In this document: piece by piece, positions 62,101-64,000 of the stretch
Position numbering within the stretch: position 1 is the stretch's first letter
Layout: every line of letters begins with the position of its first letter
Origin: Pampus argenteus
Lineage: Eukaryota; Chordata; Actinopteri; Scombriformes; Stromateidae
Direction of reading: 5' to 3'
NCBI GenBank assembly: GCA_036937835.1
Contig: CM072877.1
Span: 11,597,001-11,661,000 of the forward strand
DNA: 64,000 nucleotides
The notes under the pieces: model-generated
The model's input: the letters and a program-made list of their open reading frames with translations, nothing else
Databases searched by the model: none
Told to the model about the DNA's origin: nothing
Made by a program: the position numbers and the translations under genes

Positions 62101-64000
62101 ATCACTTTAAGAGTAAGTGAGTAGAGGCAGAGCCATGGGGGCCATATAGGAAGGCCATCATCTTGATGTATCATGAGCTGAGGTAATGTGATAGACAAGA
62201 TGAGGCCGAACTCTGTCACTCTGCTGCTTTTACTTCACAGCTCCTGCTGCACACGGCCCCTCAGCTCTCGCTCCTTCACTCTCTCCCACGTGCTTACCTC
62301 CTATTATTAATTTACCGTGCTGCCGATAATTACAATCTCGCTCTTTATTAGAGATGAGTACACACAGTCACAATGTGTTTCTAATGTGTAACGTTCTCTT
62401 TCCTGCTGCGGCTGTTGAGTCCACAAAAAAATTGCTATTAAAATTAGGGTCAATCACATTAAATTTGAGTGGTGATTTTAATCCATCAGAGGCTCAATGT
62501 TACTGCTCAGGCACAAAATTTGTTAAAAAGAAAAATGCATTACATTTACAGATGCAATAATAGTTTGGACAAGCTGTGAATACACACACACACACACACA
62601 GACAGAAACATCAAACAGATAATTAAACACATGCAGGAAGTATTTGTGTTTGAATTAAATCTTTTAGGTAGCAATAATCTATTTAAATAAATATTTCGAA
62701 ACATTAAAAATATAACTTTAGAGTTGGCTGGTGTAGTCTCATCTGTTTGCAGGCTCCTTGAACGCATCACATGGTGAATGGTGACAATGAACTGGGTGTT
62801 CCAGGTCAGTACAGCCATTGTAAAAGCATATATAGAAGATTCAATTTTATATCATAGCAGCCATTTGACAAAAGCCACACAAGCTTGTTAAATCCATTAT
62901 GTGTTGGTATGATATTAATCTCACTGTACCACTGAAGAAGCACGATTTAAATCATATTGAATTAAACCACCTATGATGTCAGTAGAACAATGGGAAATGC
63001 GTACTCATACTTATCTTCAGGTGTGTCAGAGATGAAGAACAGATGCAGAGCTATGTATTACTTTTATGAATGAAAAGTAAAAGTGTTTGATGCTCAAAGA
63101 AAGGTGAAAGGCACAGGTGTGCTTTTTTAGTCATCTCGCAATGGTTTATGAATGAGGTGTGCAGGTGTGTGTTTGTGTGTCAGTGCTGTGGTCAGCAGGC
63201 TAGCGTTTCACATGGGATCGAATGAGATGTTCCAGTTAGTTAGAAACCTGTTGTGGATAGGCAGCGGGAGGGATATTGCACTTCACATCTGTGTTATAAA
63301 TAAACTGTTGTCTTTAACAGGGGATCAGAAAGTTTTCATATTTCCATTCATGAACCACTTAAAGAGTACTCATTTACATTAAAACTAACTAAAACAAGAA
63401 AATGGCCCATTCATCACTGCTAAGCAGGCCAAGGACTTTTAAGCAGCACTGGGGACTGGCACCTGTGTGGAGAAAGTGACTGAAAACACTGCTGCTCTTA
63501 TATTCATTATTCGCATTAGGAGTATACAAAGATGCACATGTATGGCCAGTTGAAATTTGACTATTCAGAACAGTATGGTGCAAAGGAAATGTGACTCTTT
63601 TATGACTGTATGGTAATTCATATCCATATGCCCCACGGGTTAGCAGGCCTACTGAATTTTGTGTGTCACCATAATTCATGGGGACGGCACACAGCACACA
63701 ACAGGCCTCGCACTGTGCAATAAACATATTATATAAATACTAATTAAAATTGAAGTCTTACAGTCTTACTGCTTTGGTTGCTGCTGACATTACATAAAGA
63801 AACATTGCAGCGGCTAAGAGTCCCTCCAGCAAACTAACATACAGTACATGCATACAGAAAAAAAAAGACTGCTCACATGTCTAACATTCAGCTGCACAGT
63901 GCTTATGAATTCTCAACCAAAGGCAGCTGTTTCTGTAGCTGGAAGGTTGCTTCTTGCATCTGACTAGTTTTCTCCTGGCGGCATGACAAAAAGAAGTTAT
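59190..64000. other. Upstream region of gnaz
   Basis: No coding sequence was recognised. It should hold the gnaz leader exon and promoter, which I could not place. Simple repeats: GA-rich tract 61291-61330, CA tracts 60635-60650 and 62581-62600. Confidence 0.45.

Overview
The window is vertebrate nuclear DNA, almost certainly from a ray-finned (teleost) fish. The genes are split by GT-AG introns, the introns are short compared with mammalian orthologues, and the intergenic DNA is rich in CA/GT microsatellites. LINE fragments of teleost L2 type end in a TTTGA repeat. All identifications come from reading the translations and comparing them with remembered family members; no database search was run. 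I found no bacterial-type operon, CRISPR array or other unusual multi-gene system.

Layout, left to right. (1) 1-2281: microsatellites and one unrecognised candidate exon near 402-536. (2) 2282 to about 9760, plus strand: rusc2, a RUN-domain adaptor. Its reading frame is complete in ten coding-exon pieces but stops before the SH3 domain that ends mammalian RUSC2. (3) 9922-12319, minus strand: cimip2b (formerly fam166b), a ciliary microtubule inner protein, tail-to-tail with rusc2. RUSC2 and FAM166B are also neighbours in human 9p13. (4) 13871 to about 17195, plus strand: a gene resembling human C8orf58. (5) 18177-18953, minus strand: rnf208, a single-exon RING E3 ligase, again tail-to-tail with its neighbour. 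(6) About 19.0-27.7 kb: no gene that I can support, many simple repeats and one perfect hairpin. (7) 28600-34491, minus strand: slc5a1 (SGLT1, sodium/glucose cotransporter) in 15 coding exons, preceded by a TATA box and a near-consensus HNF1 site. (8) 34.7-47.5 kb: intergenic, with two L2-type LINE fragments. (9) 49716-59189, minus strand: gnaz (G alpha z), two coding exons around an 8.4 kb intron, with two G-quadruplex-type motifs in its 3' untranslated region. (10) 59.2-64 kb: upstream of gnaz, nothing coding recognised.

The genes do not form a pathway. They cover vesicle/cytoskeleton adaptor work (rusc2), cilium structure (cimip2b), ubiquitin ligation (rnf208), glucose uptake (slc5a1), Gi-family signalling (gnaz) and one uncharacterised protein. 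Their human counterparts lie on several chromosomes, so the neighbourhood is a fish-specific arrangement. The best leads are the SH3-less rusc2 with its ATGA-overlapping upstream ORF, the HNF1/TATA promoter of slc5a1, the repeat tail that supplies an slc5a1 splice donor, and the G-rich motif directly after the gnaz stop codon.
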